From: Hoeflea prorocentri
GTDB lineage: Bacteria > Pseudomonadota > Alphaproteobacteria > Rhizobiales > Rhizobiaceae
Direction: 5' to 3'
Assembly: GCF_027944115.1 (NCBI RefSeq)
Contig: NZ_JAPJZI010000001.1
Coordinates: forward strand, 2,728,001 to 2,792,000
DNA length: 64,000 bases
Positions 1-9,217 of the stretch are shown piece after piece. Within the stretch, counting starts at the first letter, position 1. Each line of letters starts with the position of its first letter. The position numbers were made by a program, and so were the translations under genes. The notes under the pieces are model-generated. The model was not told the DNA's origin. It did no database searches and saw nothing but the letters and a program-made list of their open reading frames with translations.

Positions 1-312
1 GCAAATCAGAAACAGGCGGCAGCCACGATCAAGTCCGTTTACGAGGAGACAGGCTACCTTCTTGACCCCCACACCGCGTGCGGCGTTCATGCATCACGCA
101 GCTTTGAACGGCCGCGCGCGCCCATGATAACGCTTGCAACGGCCCATCCGGCGAAATTTCCCGACGCGGTAAAATCGGCCAGCGGTATTGACCCCGCCCT
201 TCCGTCGTGGCTCTCTGATCTGATGCATCGGGAGGAGATCTATGAGACATTGCAGCCGGATCTCGACACGGTCGAGGCCTACATTGCCCGAAATGCACGC
301 GCTGCAGGATGA
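1..312 (+). CDS. thrC: threonine synthase, C-terminal part (cut by window edge)
   Basis: The reading frame is open from base 1 and stops at 310-312, so only about the last 103 residues are present. They include a DPHTACGV stretch and an ATAHPAKFPDAV stretch, which are hallmarks of the C-terminal part of PLP-dependent threonine synthase. The enzyme converts O-phosphohomoserine to threonine in the cytoplasm. The homoserine kinase that makes its substrate (thrB) is in this window but on the other strand, about 9 kb away. The M16 peptidase gene starts 14 bases downstream, so the two are probably co-transcribed. The PLP lysine lies outside the window. Confidence 0.9.
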   Translation, partial: ANQKQAAATIKSVYEETGYLLDPHTACGVHASRSFERPRAPMITLATAHPAKFPDAVKSASGIDPALPSWLSDLMHREEIYETLQPDLDTVEAYIARNARAAG

Positions 313-326
313 GACCGGACTGAAAT

Positions 327-1622
327 ATGAGTGTTGAGTGTACCCGCCTTGAAAGCGGGTTGACGGTTGTCACGGAAACGATGCCGCACCTTGAGAGCGT
401 TGCTCTCGGTGTCTGGATCAAATCAGGATCGAGAGACGAAACGGCCTCCGAGCACGGCATAGCGCATCTTCTGGAGCACATGGCGTTCAAGGGAACGGCC
501 AAGCGCACTGCACGGCAGATCGCCGAGGAAATCGAAAATGTCGGCGGTGAAGTCAACGCCGCGACATCTGTGGAAACAACCTCTTATTACGCGCGTATCC
601 TGAAGGATCATGTTCCACTGGCGATCGATATTCTCGCCGATATCCTCACGCACTCCGTGCTCGATGAAAACGAGCTGCTGCGGGAAAAGCACGTCATTCT
701 TCAGGAGATCGGCGCGGCCATTGATACGCCCGACGACGTCGTCTTCGACAAGTTTTCGTCGACCGCCTTTCGCGATCAGACCATCGGTCGATCGATCCTG
801 GGAACGCCCGAAACGGTGCAATCCTTTACGCCGGACCAGATCCGCAGCTATCTCCAGCGCAATTACACCGCCGAGAAGATGACAATCGTTGCCGCCGGCG
901 CGGTCGACCATGACACGCTCGTGCGTCTCGTCGACGATCGGTTTTCCGATATTCTCCACACGCCCGATGGCAGCGAGGTCGAGACGACGGCCACCTATAC
1001 CGGCGGCGAATACCGCGAAAAGCGTGACCTGATGGACGTTCAGTTGCTGATCGGATTCGAGGGCCGCGCCTATCATGCGCGCGACTTCTATGCCTCGCAG
1101 ATCCTGGCAAATGTCCTGGGCGGCGGCATGTCATCGCGGCTCTTTCAGGAGGTTCGCGAACACCGCGGGCTCTGCTACTCGGTCTACGCCCTGCATTGGG
1201 GCTTTTCCGATACCGGTATTTTCGGCATTCACGCTGCAACCGGTCAGGAGGATGTCCCTGAACTCATTCCCGTCATCCTCAATGAGCTGCACAAGGTTGC
1301 CGAACGCGTTGATGTGTCCGAGATCGAGCGGGCGCGGGCGCAGTTCCGTGCCGGTCTCCTGATGGCCCATGAAAGCCCCGCCGCGCGGGCCAGCCAGATT
1401 GCCCGCCAGATGCTGCTCTATGGCCGCACAATTCCGAATGAAGAGCTAATGGACCGTCTTGCCGGCATCACACCGGAACGACTGACCGATCTTTCGGGCA
1501 GGCTGTTTTTCGACACGCCCATTACGCTTTCGGCTGTCGGGCCGGTGGATACGCTGATGGCCGTCGAGGACATCGCGTCGAAACTGACGACCGGGCGTGA
1601 GCGCCAGGCGGCAATCGGATAA
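327..1622 (+). CDS. M16 family zinc metallopeptidase (processing-peptidase-like)
   Basis: A 431-residue protein with the inverted zinc motif HLLEH at residues 47-51, the signature of M16 (pitrilysin/mitochondrial processing peptidase) enzymes. The length is that of the single-unit bacterial PqqL/MPP-beta-like group. No signal peptide is visible, so a cytoplasmic or membrane-associated place is likely. It lies 14 bases after thrC and 5 bases before the acetyltransferase, in what looks like one transcript. This gene order (thrC, M16 peptidase, GNAT) is familiar from rhizobia. The natural substrate is not known. Confidence 0.93.
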   Translation: MSVECTRLESGLTVVTETMPHLESVALGVWIKSGSRDETASEHGIAHLLEHMAFKGTAKRTARQIAEEIENVGGEVNAATSVETTSYYARILKDHVPLAIDILADILTHSVLDENELLREKHVILQEIGAAIDTPDDVVFDKFSSTAFRDQTIGRSILGTPETVQSFTPDQIRSYLQRNYTAEKMTIVAAGAVDHDTLVRLVDDRFSDILHTPDGSEVETTATYTGGEYREKRDLMDVQLLIGFEGRAYHARDFYASQILANVLGGGMSSRLFQEVREHRGLCYSVYALHWGFSDTGIFGIHAATGQEDVPELIPVILNELHKVAERVDVSEIERARAQFRAGLLMAHESPAARASQIARQMLLYGRTIPNEELMDRLAGITPERLTDLSGRLFFDTPITLSAVGPVDTLMAVEDIASKLTTGRERQAAIG

Positions 1623-1627
1623 AACAC

Positions 1628-2254
1628 ATGTCACCGCTCCGTCTCCTGTCCAGGCGCGAAACCGCGCCGCGCATTGACGGCGATAGCGTCTATCTGCGGT
1701 TTCCCGAGCGGCGCGACTATTCCATATGGGCGGATGTGCGCGGGGCAAGCCGTGGGTTCCTCGAACCGTGGGAGCCCACATGGCCACGCAACGATCTGAC
1801 GAAAGCTGCATTCCATCAACGGGTCAACCGCTATGAACAGGACTTCCGCGAGAAACGCTCGGTTTCGTTTTTCCTGTTCCTCAAGAAAGACGATCGGCTG
1901 GTCGGCGGGCTCAATATCGGCAACATCCGCCGCGCAGCGGCACAGACCTGCATGATCGGCTACTGGATGTCCGAGGAGAACGCCGGAAAAGGCCTGATGC
2001 TGGACGGCCTTAACGCGGCAATTCCCTATATCTTTGATCAGTTGCAGTTGCACCGGATAGAAGCTGCTTGTATTCCGGATAACAAACGTTCGGTCAGGCT
2101 CCTTGAAAAGGCCAATTTTCGGTATGAAGGCTATCTGCGCGGTTATCTCAAGATCAACGGCATGTGGCGCGACCACCATCTCTACGCGTTGCTGGCCAGC
2201 GATCGTTCTGCAGATGGACCTTCTGCAACGTCACAAGAAAACTCCGGGTCTTAG
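1628..2254 (+). CDS. GNAT family N-acetyltransferase (RimJ/RimL type)
   Basis: A 208-residue protein of the RimJ/RimL acetyltransferase type. A GYWMSEENAGKG stretch (about residues 113-124) corresponds to the acetyl-CoA binding motif, and the NKRSVRLLEKANF segment followed by EGYLR is the usual C-terminal signature. It may acetylate the N terminus of a ribosomal or other protein, but the acceptor cannot be read from sequence. It starts 5 bases after the peptidase stop. The next gene begins 8 bases beyond its stop. Confidence 0.9.
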   Translation: MSPLRLLSRRETAPRIDGDSVYLRFPERRDYSIWADVRGASRGFLEPWEPTWPRNDLTKAAFHQRVNRYEQDFREKRSVSFFLFLKKDDRLVGGLNIGNIRRAAAQTCMIGYWMSEENAGKGLMLDGLNAAIPYIFDQLQLHRIEAACIPDNKRSVRLLEKANFRYEGYLRGYLKINGMWRDHHLYALLASDRSADGPSATSQENSGS

Positions 2255-2262
2255 TTGAATTC

Positions 2263-5160
2263 ATGGACGCTCAGCCACACCGGATAACACCAAACCTGCG
2301 GCTCGCAATTCTTGCGATCGGTTCGCTGATGGTGTTGTTGCTGGCCCTCGCACCGGGGTTTACGGCTGAAACAGTCAAGATTTCCCGCGACGACACCGCC
2401 CTGGACCTGACCGCAACGACCGACTTTCATGCCCAGCGTGGCAGCGCCTTCCAGACATCCACCGCGCCCGACGCGGACGGGATCGTCCGACGTATCGAGG
2501 TGCGCGCCAGTTCCGACGGGCACAGCGGTGACTGGGCCGAGTTCTCGCTCGCCAACGTATCAGACGAGCAGCTTGACCGGCTGATCGTCGCGCCGCATTT
2601 CAGGCTGGCCAATTCCGGCCTGTTCTGGCCTGACCTCGGTTCGGAGCGCATCGTCTCCATCACGCCGAGCGAGGGATTTGCGCTTGATCGCGTCCCTAGC
2701 GACGAGGCGGATGTGTTTCATATCACGCTGAACCCCGGATCGATCATCACCTTTGTTGCCGAGCTTTCTTCGCCTGATCTGCCGCAGCTTTATCTGTGGG
2801 AACCGGAAGCCTACAAGGACACCGTCAACTCCTTCACGCTCTACAAGGGCATTGTGCTCGGCATTGCCGGGCTGCTGGCGGTGTTCCTGACTATTCTTTT
2901 CGTGGTCAAGGGAACCTCCGTCCTGCCGGCAACGGCGGCTCTCGCCTGGGCGGTGCTGGCCTATATCTGCGTTGATTTCGGGTTTTTGTCGCAGCTCGTA
3001 CAAACAACCCCGACGGATGAACGCATCTGGCGAGCAGGAACCGAGATCACGCTTGCGGCGGGTCTGGTGATCTTCCTGTTCACCTATCTCAACCTCAATC
3101 GCTGGCACACCAATTTGAGTTTTGCGACGCTTGCATGGATCGTCGGCCTTGGCATCCTCTCGGCCTTTGCGGTCTATGATCCGGTGATAGCGACCGGCAT
3201 TGCACGCTTTTCGTTTGCAGCAACGGTCATCGCCGGAACCGGCCTGATTGCCTATCTCGGGCTCAGCCGCTTCGACCGTGCGATCATGCTCATTCCAACC
3301 TGGGTGCTGATCATCTGCTGGCTGTTCGGCGCATGGCTCACAGTTACCGGCCAGGTTTCCAACGACATCGTACAACCGGCGCTCGGCGGCGGTCTTGTCC
3401 TGATCGTGCTGCTGATCGGCTTTACCGTCATGCAACACGCCTTTGCGGGCGGCGGCGCACAGCAGGGCCTGTTCAGCGATCTGGAGCGCCAGTCGCTGGC
3501 GCTGACGGGATCGGGCGATATCGTCTGGGACTGGGACGTCTCGCGCGACCGTATCGTGACGATGCCCGATGTCAGCCGGCAACTCGGACTCTCGCCCGGC
3601 AGCCTTTTCGGTCCTGCCCGCAACTGGCTGCCGCGCATTCATCCCGACGACAGGGACCGGTTCCGCTCGACACTTGACGTGGTTCTGGAGCACCGCCGCG
3701 GCAGGCTGAACCACCAGTTCCGCATCCGGGCCGAGGATGGCCACTACCACTGGCTGGCCCTGCGTGCCCGGCCGGTTGTCGGCTCCGACGGCGAGGTTAT
3801 TCGCTGTGTCGGCACGTTGATCGACGTGACCGAGCAAAAGAGTTCCGAGGAGCGGCTGCTGCACGACGCCGTGCACGACAATCTGACGGGCCTGCCCAAC
3901 CGCGAACTTTTTATCGACCGGCTGGATGCAATTATCGCGCTTGCCAGCGCCGAGGACACGGTCCGTCCGACGATCTTTGCCATCGACATAGACCGGTTCA
4001 AGCAGGTCAATGACGAGCTCGGCATCTCGGCGGGCGACACCATCCTCTTGACCATCGCCCGGCGTCTGAAGCGGCTGTTAAAGCCACAGGACACGCTGGC
4101 GCGCATCAGCGGTGATCAGTTTGGGCTGATCCTGCTTTCCGAACAGGAACCGCAGAAAGTCGCGGCCTTTTCCGAAAGCATCAGCAAGGCGATCATGGTG
4201 CCGATCAATTTCGGTCAGAAGGAAATCATCCTGACCGGGTCGATCGGGCTCGTAACCTGGGTCGACGAGATGGCCTCGCCTCTGGAACTGGTCAAGGATG
4301 CGGAACTGGCCATGTACCAGGCCAAGCGTGTCGGCGGAAACCGGATCGAACCGTACAGGCCGGCCTTCCGCTCCGTCGGTGCGGACAAGCTGCAGATCGA
4401 ATCGGATTTGCGCCGGGCCCTGGAGCGCCACGAGCTGACGATGGTCTACCAGCCGATTGTCGACATCGAGAGCGCCGAAATTGCAGGCTTCGAGGCCCTC
4501 ATGCGCTGGGACCATCCGCGCAAGGGCAACATCGCGCCGTCCGAGTTCATACCGGTTGCCGAAAGCTCCGACCTGATCATGGAACTGGGCATGTATGCGC
4601 TGCAGCAGTCATGCGAGGACATCGCATCCTGGTACCGGGCGCTCGGCCAGATCCCCATCTTCATGTCGGTCAATCTTTCAAGCGCGCAGCTCCTGCGCAA
4701 CGACCTTTACAACGAGATCCGTTCGGTGCTGACCAAGACCGGATGCAAACCGCCCATGCTCAAGCTGGAGCTGACGGAATCGGTGGTCATGCACAATCCG
4801 GAACAAGCTGCGCGTGTTCTGGCACGGCTGAAGGATCTGGGGCTACAGCTCGCTCTGGACGATTTCGGAACGGGGCATTCTTCCCTCTCCTACCTCACCC
4901 GCTTTCCGTTCGACACGATCAAGATCGATCAGTCGCTGGTACGCGCCACAAATGACAAGCAGGTGGTTCTCCTGCGCTCGATCATCGCCATGGCCCGTGA
5001 CCTTGAAATGGATATCGTTGCCGAAGGCATCGAGACAGAGGAGGATGCGGAGGAACTCGCGGAGCTGGGCTGTGACTATGCACAGAGCTTCCTGTTCGGC
5101 CCGCCGATCAGCGCCAATTCGGTGCTCAAACTGCTCAGAGAGCATTTCCCGGTCATGTAG
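2263..5160 (+). CDS. membrane PAS-GGDEF-EAL protein, probable c-di-GMP phosphodiesterase
   Basis: The start at 2263 is preferred because an upstream in-frame ATG (2164) would overlap the acetyltransferase by 91 bases; this gives 965 residues. Order: an N-terminal membrane anchor (about 10-30), a periplasmic beta-rich region to about 220, a block of about seven membrane helices (225-405) recalling 7TMR-DISM sensors, a PAS fold (about 415-535), GGDEF (about 540-695) and EAL (about 710-955). The diguanylate cyclase signature is SGDQF (616-620) and the I-site position reads KPQD, so cyclase activity is doubtful. The EAL side keeps EALMRW (744-749), an ELTES motif, DDFGTG (866-871), KIDQ and VAEGIE, so phosphodiesterase activity is likely. 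Confidence 0.92.
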   Translation: MDAQPHRITPNLRLAILAIGSLMVLLLALAPGFTAETVKISRDDTALDLTATTDFHAQRGSAFQTSTAPDADGIVRRIEVRASSDGHSGDWAEFSLANVSDEQLDRLIVAPHFRLANSGLFWPDLGSERIVSITPSEGFALDRVPSDEADVFHITLNPGSIITFVAELSSPDLPQLYLWEPEAYKDTVNSFTLYKGIVLGIAGLLAVFLTILFVVKGTSVLPATAALAWAVLAYICVDFGFLSQLVQTTPTDERIWRAGTEITLAAGLVIFLFTYLNLNRWHTNLSFATLAWIVGLGILSAFAVYDPVIATGIARFSFAATVIAGTGLIAYLGLSRFDRAIMLIPTWVLIICWLFGAWLTVTGQVSNDIVQPALGGGLVLIVLLIGFTVMQHAFAGGGAQQGLFSDLERQSLALTGSGDIVWDWDVSRDRIVTMPDVSRQLGLSPGSLFGPARNWLPRIHPDDRDRFRSTLDVVLEHRRGRLNHQFRIRAEDGHYHWLALRARPVVGSDGEVIRCVGTLIDVTEQKSSEERLLHDAVHDNLTGLPNRELFIDRLDAIIALASAEDTVRPTIFAIDIDRFKQVNDELGISAGDTILLTIARRLKRLLKPQDTLARISGDQFGLILLSEQEPQKVAAFSESISKAIMVPINFGQKEIILTGSIGLVTWVDEMASPLELVKDAELAMYQAKRVGGNRIEPYRPAFRSVGADKLQIESDLRRALERHELTMVYQPIVDIESAEIAGFEALMRWDHPRKGNIAPSEFIPVAESSDLIMELGMYALQQSCEDIASWYRALGQIPIFMSVNLSSAQLLRNDLYNEIRSVLTKTGCKPPMLKLELTESVVMHNPEQAARVLARLKDLGLQLALDDFGTGHSSLSYLTRFPFDTIKIDQSLVRATNDKQVVLLRSIIAMARDLEMDIVAEGIETEEDAEELAELGCDYAQSFLFGPPISANSVLKLLREHFPVM

Positions 5161-5180
5161 GACGCGCGCCGGTGCGCGTC
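5161..5180. terminator. hairpin between convergent genes
   Basis: Seven-base perfect stem (GACGCGC / GCGCGTC) with a six-base loop directly after the stop of the EAL protein gene and three bases before the stop of the opposing methyltransferase gene. There is no clear T run, so it may end transcription only weakly or act as an RNA 3' end. Confidence 0.45.
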
Positions 5181-5183
5181 TGC

Positions 5184-5690
5184 TCACCGGTACTTCGCCA
5201 GCGCGGCTTCTTCCTCGCCGATACGCACAACCAGCATTGCCGCATTCAAAGCCGAAAAGACGGCAGCGACCGTCGGCAGGCCAAGGATCATCGGCACGAC
5301 AAGGACCTCGGCGACAACCAGCAGGTAGTTCGGGTGCCTTATCCAGGCGAAAGGCCCCCTGGTTACCAGCGGTTCAGGCAGGACGATGATCCGGGTCGTC
5401 CACCGTTCGCCCAGGCTGTAGATAATCCAAACGCGCAGCATCTGCAGCACGATGAAAGCCGTCAACCAAGGCAGTGAAAGCGATTGTCCTATCCCGAACC
5501 AGATCAGCGTGACGAGCCACGCGCTGTGAAGCGCGACCATAAAGGGATAGTGCCCTGCGCCGTACTCGCTTGCCCCTTTGGCGAGCAAACGCCCGGTGTT
5601 TCGCCTCGACAGGGCCAGTTCGCTCAGGCGCTGAACCACCAGAAAGGCCAGCAGGACCAAGGCGGGAATGGACACCGAAATATCAAACAT
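5184..5690 (-). CDS. isoprenylcysteine carboxyl methyltransferase-like membrane methyltransferase
   Basis: A 168-residue protein with about four to five hydrophobic segments and the family motif RHPNY at 118-122, preceded by LVTRGPF. Bacterial ICMT-like enzymes next to type III polyketide synthases (SrsB in Streptomyces griseus, BpsB in Bacillus subtilis) O-methylate alkylresorcinols or alkylpyrones. Its start overlaps the end of the polyketide synthase gene by 8 bases, which argues for translational coupling and the same role here. The product structure cannot be told from sequence. Confidence 0.85.
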   Translation of the reverse strand: MFDISVSIPALVLLAFLVVQRLSELALSRRNTGRLLAKGASEYGAGHYPFMVALHSAWLVTLIWFGIGQSLSLPWLTAFIVLQMLRVWIIYSLGERWTTRIIVLPEPLVTRGPFAWIRHPNYLLVVAEVLVVPMILGLPTVAAVFSALNAAMLVVRIGEEEAALAKYR

Positions 5691-6738
5691 GCGCGACCGG
5701 AAGGAAAGAAGCGGTAAAGCCGGGACCGAAGGCTCCCATCAACATATCCCCCTTATGATCTGTTTCCAGCACCTGCTTGAGGACAAACAGCACCGTCGGA
5801 GCCGACATGTTGCCGAAATCACGCAGGACCTGACGCTCGATCCCGAGGCTGTCCGGCTGCAAATCCAGTGACTGCTCAATCGCCTGCAACACTTTTGTGC
5901 CGCCCGGATGGAAGACGAAGCGGTCGATCTGATCGGCATCCTTGCCGATATCTGCCAAAGCGCCGGTCACGGCGGCCTGGAGATGGGTTCTGGTGAAGTC
6001 CGGGATGGCCTTGTCGAAGACGACACCAAGAGAATTGTCGTCGACCTCCCACCCCATGATGGACAGCGTGTCGGGCCAGATCTTCTGCGTCCCGGTGCCG
6101 ATGACGACATTGCGCGCGTTTCGGCTCTCCTTCCCCGTGGTCAGACACACTGCGGCAGCACCGTCGCCGAACAGCGCCGCACCGATAATGTCCGCCTTCC
6201 TCGGGACGCCGCTACAGAAGGAAACCGAGCAGGCTTCAACGGCGACCATCAGGACTTTCGCAGCCTCACGCGCAGCTGCCAGATCGCGCGCGATTGCCAT
6301 GCCGGAAACCCCGCCCGCACATCCAAGACCAAAGACCGGGACGCGCATGACATCATCACGAAAACCCATCTTTGAAAGCGCTCGTGCTTCCAATGACGGC
6401 GTTGCGATGCCGGTCGAGGAAACCGTTACCACGACATCGACGTCCTCGGCCGTCCACTGCGCATCGTCCAGCGCCGCTTTTGCCGCTTTGACGAAAAGTG
6501 CCGTGCTGCCGGTCAGATAGGCGTCGTTTCGCTCGGACATGGACTTCGGTGTCTCGAACCAAGTTGTATCCGCCACCGTGTAACGTGTATCGATCCCTGC
6601 ATTTTCAAATGCTTTCGACATGCGTTCGAACTGGCTGAATTTGGAACCGAGGGTGCGGCGTGCCCAGTCCAGGACGATGGTTTGCGGTATTTTTTCGCCA
6701 GGAACAGCGGTGGATATGCCGACCAGTTTTACGCTCAA
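5683..6738 (-). CDS. type III polyketide synthase (chalcone/stilbene synthase family)
   Basis: A 351-residue thiolase-fold enzyme with the Cys-His-Asn triad in place: C140 in GLGCAGG, H277 in FHPGG and N310 in GNMSAPT. The C-terminal GPGFT motif near 338-342 is also present. It should condense malonyl-CoA onto an acyl starter; bacterial relatives make alkylpyrones, alkylresorcinols or small aromatics. It is the first gene of an operon with an ICMT-like methyltransferase, which favours a lipidic product over a flavonoid-like one. I cannot predict chain length or cyclisation mode. Confidence 0.92.
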   Translation of the reverse strand: MSVKLVGISTAVPGEKIPQTIVLDWARRTLGSKFSQFERMSKAFENAGIDTRYTVADTTWFETPKSMSERNDAYLTGSTALFVKAAKAALDDAQWTAEDVDVVVTVSSTGIATPSLEARALSKMGFRDDVMRVPVFGLGCAGGVSGMAIARDLAAAREAAKVLMVAVEACSVSFCSGVPRKADIIGAALFGDGAAAVCLTTGKESRNARNVVIGTGTQKIWPDTLSIMGWEVDDNSLGVVFDKAIPDFTRTHLQAAVTGALADIGKDADQIDRFVFHPGGTKVLQAIEQSLDLQPDSLGIERQVLRDFGNMSAPTVLFVLKQVLETDHKGDMLMGAFGPGFTASFLPVAHV

Positions 6739-6886
6739 GGGACATCTCCACGATTGGGCGGTTCACAACTCCCCGTTCCATATAGAAAAGATGCGCCGTC
6801 AGCCGACATGGTCAAGCGTAAACTTTGATGACGTTCTGTTGAAGCGGTCGGCCAGCTTGTAATGGATGGACCGGGTCACAGGCGAT

Positions 6887-7498
6887 CTAAGCCTGTCCGC
6901 ACTCACTCGACAGCATGGCCGGATCAATACCGATGGAAGCGAAGGCGCGTTCGTATTTTGTGTCCAGATCCTCGCCGAAAATAATGTCATTGACGGCCGG
7001 GCATGTCAGCCAGCCATTGGCGCTGACCTCGTTTTCCAGCTGACCAGCGCCCCAGCCGGAATAGCCGAGCATCATGGTCGCCTTATCCGGGCCCTTGCCC
7101 TTTGTGATGGCGCGCAGGATATCGACCGTTGCCGTCAGTGACAGATCTTCGGAGATGGGGAGTGTTGCCTCACTGTGATAGTCGTCAGAATGAAGGACAA
7201 AGCCCCTGCCCGTCTCCACCGGACCACCGGCCTGCACACTCAACTCCATGGCCGATTGCGGCAGGACGGCCGTATCGTCGTCGTCGATCAGTTCCAGCTG
7301 AACCATGAGTTCACCGAAACTGATGGACTGAGGCCGGTTAAGAATAAAGCCGACCGCGCCGTTGCTGTTGTGTGCACAAATATAAATGACCGTACGGGAG
7401 AAATTGCTGTCTGACAGACCCGGCATGGCGAGCAGGAACTGTCCGTCGAAACAGCCGCGTTCTGCATCACCCAGGAGACTTTCGTGAAGAATGTCCAT
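6887..7498 (-). CDS. YqgE/AlgH family protein
   Basis: A 203-residue protein typical of the UPF0301 (YqgE/AlgH) family. Conserved pieces include FLLAMPGL near the N terminus, FILNRP, a GGPV motif and a [13 protein letters not shown] stretch. The family has been linked to regulation in Pseudomonas (AlgH) but its biochemical role remains open. It is transcribed on the minus strand about 148 bases upstream of the polyketide synthase. The region to its right (7499-7720) is a divergent gap of about 220 bases that probably holds promoters for both directions. Confidence 0.92.
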   Translation of the reverse strand: MDILHESLLGDAERGCFDGQFLLAMPGLSDSNFSRTVIYICAHNSNGAVGFILNRPQSISFGELMVQLELIDDDDTAVLPQSAMELSVQAGGPVETGRGFVLHSDDYHSEATLPISEDLSLTATVDILRAITKGKGPDKATMMLGYSGWGAGQLENEVSANGWLTCPAVNDIIFGEDLDTKYERAFASIGIDPAMLSSECGQA

Positions 7499-7720
7499 GC
7501 GGACAGCTTACCGCAATTGTGATGTAAAATGAAACCGCGGCATTGATCCTTTGTGTCACATCTTGGACAGCGATTGCCGATCGCCGGAACCTGTTGCTTG
7601 CGTCCAGCGCAGTGATCATGCGGGGGGCCATTGCGCGCATCCCTGCCGATCACCTTAAAATGAACATTTGAACCACGCTCGTGACTGGTTTCGGCAAGCC
7701 GCCCTGTCTAAATTGCCGAT

Positions 7721-8557
7721 ATGAACACGCATTATCTCAAGACGCGGACGGCAGGCCTCGGAGCTGCTTTTGGCGCGCTCATCGTTCTTCTTGCATTGTC
7801 TTTGACTGCGGAGGCTGCATCCAGCAACTGGGTCGAGACGGAAGGCGGGCGTATCCGCGTATCCGCGCTTGAACCGGCCGCAGACGGCACCATCAAGGCG
7901 GCACTCGACATCGAACTCCTGCCGGGATGGAAAACCTATTGGCGCGATCCGGGTGAAGCCGGTGTGCCACCGTCTTTTCGCGTCGACCGCAGCAGCAATG
8001 TTCAATCTGCGGAAATCCACTTTCCAGCACCCGAGCGCATTGAAGATGCCTATTCGATATGGGCGGGCTACGACTATCCTGTGGTTCTGCCGATCACCTT
8101 GAAGCAGGAAACCCCCGGCACGACGAGCGTACTGGAGGCCGACATCTTCCTCGGAATTTGTGAATCGGTCTGCATCCCCCTTCAAACCAGCTTCACCTTG
8201 ACCCTTGATCCGGACGAGCCAGCCAACGCGTTCGAAAAACGGATGGTTGCGCGAGCGTTCCGGTCATTGCCGGAAGTGCCGGGAGACGACTTCAAGGTGC
8301 ACGAAACCGTCGACAGCGGCGACACATTAACTCTCGCCGTTGCCTTGCCCGAGGACGCCGATGGCGGGGAAATCTTTGTGACCGGACCGCCCGGCTGGCG
8401 CTTCGAAACGCCACGCAGCAAAGGCGTTTCGGGCAATACGGCCACGTTCGAGGTGCCCCATTCCGGACCCAACGAGGCCGGGCTTTCCGGAGAGACAATC
8501 CATGTCGTCGTCAAGTCGGCCGGCCGGGCAATGACAACCGACATCGTCATTGACTAG
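7721..8557 (+). CDS. exported DsbD alpha-domain-like protein
   Basis: A 278-residue protein with an N-terminal signal peptide (hydrophobic about 11-30, cleavage likely after AEA near 32). The body resembles the N-terminal immunoglobulin-like domain of the thiol:disulfide reductase DsbD: GWKTYWRDPGEAG, a Y-x-Y-P pocket and the cysteine pair C147/C151 in GICESVC, spaced CxxxC rather than the CxxxxxC of E. coli DsbD alpha. There is no membrane electron-transfer domain and no thioredoxin domain. It would act in the periplasm, but its electron donor is not encoded next door. Confidence 0.85.
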   Translation: MNTHYLKTRTAGLGAAFGALIVLLALSLTAEAASSNWVETEGGRIRVSALEPAADGTIKAALDIELLPGWKTYWRDPGEAGVPPSFRVDRSSNVQSAEIHFPAPERIEDAYSIWAGYDYPVVLPITLKQETPGTTSVLEADIFLGICESVCIPLQTSFTLTLDPDEPANAFEKRMVARAFRSLPEVPGDDFKVHETVDSGDTLTLAVALPEDADGGEIFVTGPPGWRFETPRSKGVSGNTATFEVPHSGPNEAGLSGETIHVVVKSAGRAMTTDIVID

Positions 8558-8727
8558 AGCAAATCCGAAGATCGACACGGGCGGCCTGCGGTAAAACGCA
8601 CTGGACATCAAACCGCGCTCGACTATCTTTCCGTCTGTCCCGACACGTCCGGCACCGTGCCGGTCAAACGATAGAGGCGGGACGAATTTCAATCAGGCGC
8701 AACGCCAGTATTATAAGGGATATGGAC

Positions 8728-9213
8728 GTGACGATCTCAGTCGGCGACAAACTACCAGAAATTGCAATCAAGGAAGCAACTTCGGACGGCATGAACGAGG
8801 TTTCGACCGGTGATATCTTCTCCGGCAAGAAGGTGGTGCTGTTTGCCGTGCCGGGCGCATTTACCGGCACATGCAGCACTGTCCATGTACCCGGATATCT
8901 GCAGAACCGCGATGCCTTGTTGGCAAAGGGGGTCGATGAGATCGCCGTGCTTTCCGTCAATGACGGGTTTGTCATGGACGCCTGGGCAAAAGCCACCGGC
9001 GGGGAAGGCAAGATTCGCTTCCTTGCCGACTGGGACGGTGCCTTTACGAAGGCTGTCGGACAGGACATCGATCTTTCCGCCGGAACGCTTGGGGTCCGAT
9101 CAAAGCGTTATGCCATGATTGTTGAAGACGGCACAGTATCAGCGCTCTATGTCGAGCCGTCGCCCGGCGAAGTCACGACGTCCGGTGCGGAGGCCATCCT
9201 GGATAATCTGTAA
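8728..9213 (+). CDS. peroxiredoxin, Prx5/hybrid type, single cysteine
   Basis: The thioredoxin-fold peroxidase motif is PGAFTGTCS, with the peroxidatic cysteine at 49; it is the only cysteine in the protein. The usual proline before the TxxC is Gly here (GTC for PTC). It reduces hydroperoxides, probably with glutathione or another external thiol as there is no resolving cysteine. I chose the GTG at 8728 over the ATG at 8722: the SD AAGGGA (8715-8720) is 7 bases from the GTG but only 1 from the ATG, and family members typically begin M-T-I. Length from here is 161 residues. Confidence 0.9.
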   Translation: MTISVGDKLPEIAIKEATSDGMNEVSTGDIFSGKKVVLFAVPGAFTGTCSTVHVPGYLQNRDALLAKGVDEIAVLSVNDGFVMDAWAKATGGEGKIRFLADWDGAFTKAVGQDIDLSAGTLGVRSKRYAMIVEDGTVSALYVEPSPGEVTTSGAEAILDNL

Positions 9214-9217
9214 AGGA

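Noticed and set aside
2560-3876. Open frame of 438 codons on the minus strand
   Set aside because: Antisense to the PAS-GGDEF-EAL gene, which explains the region fully.
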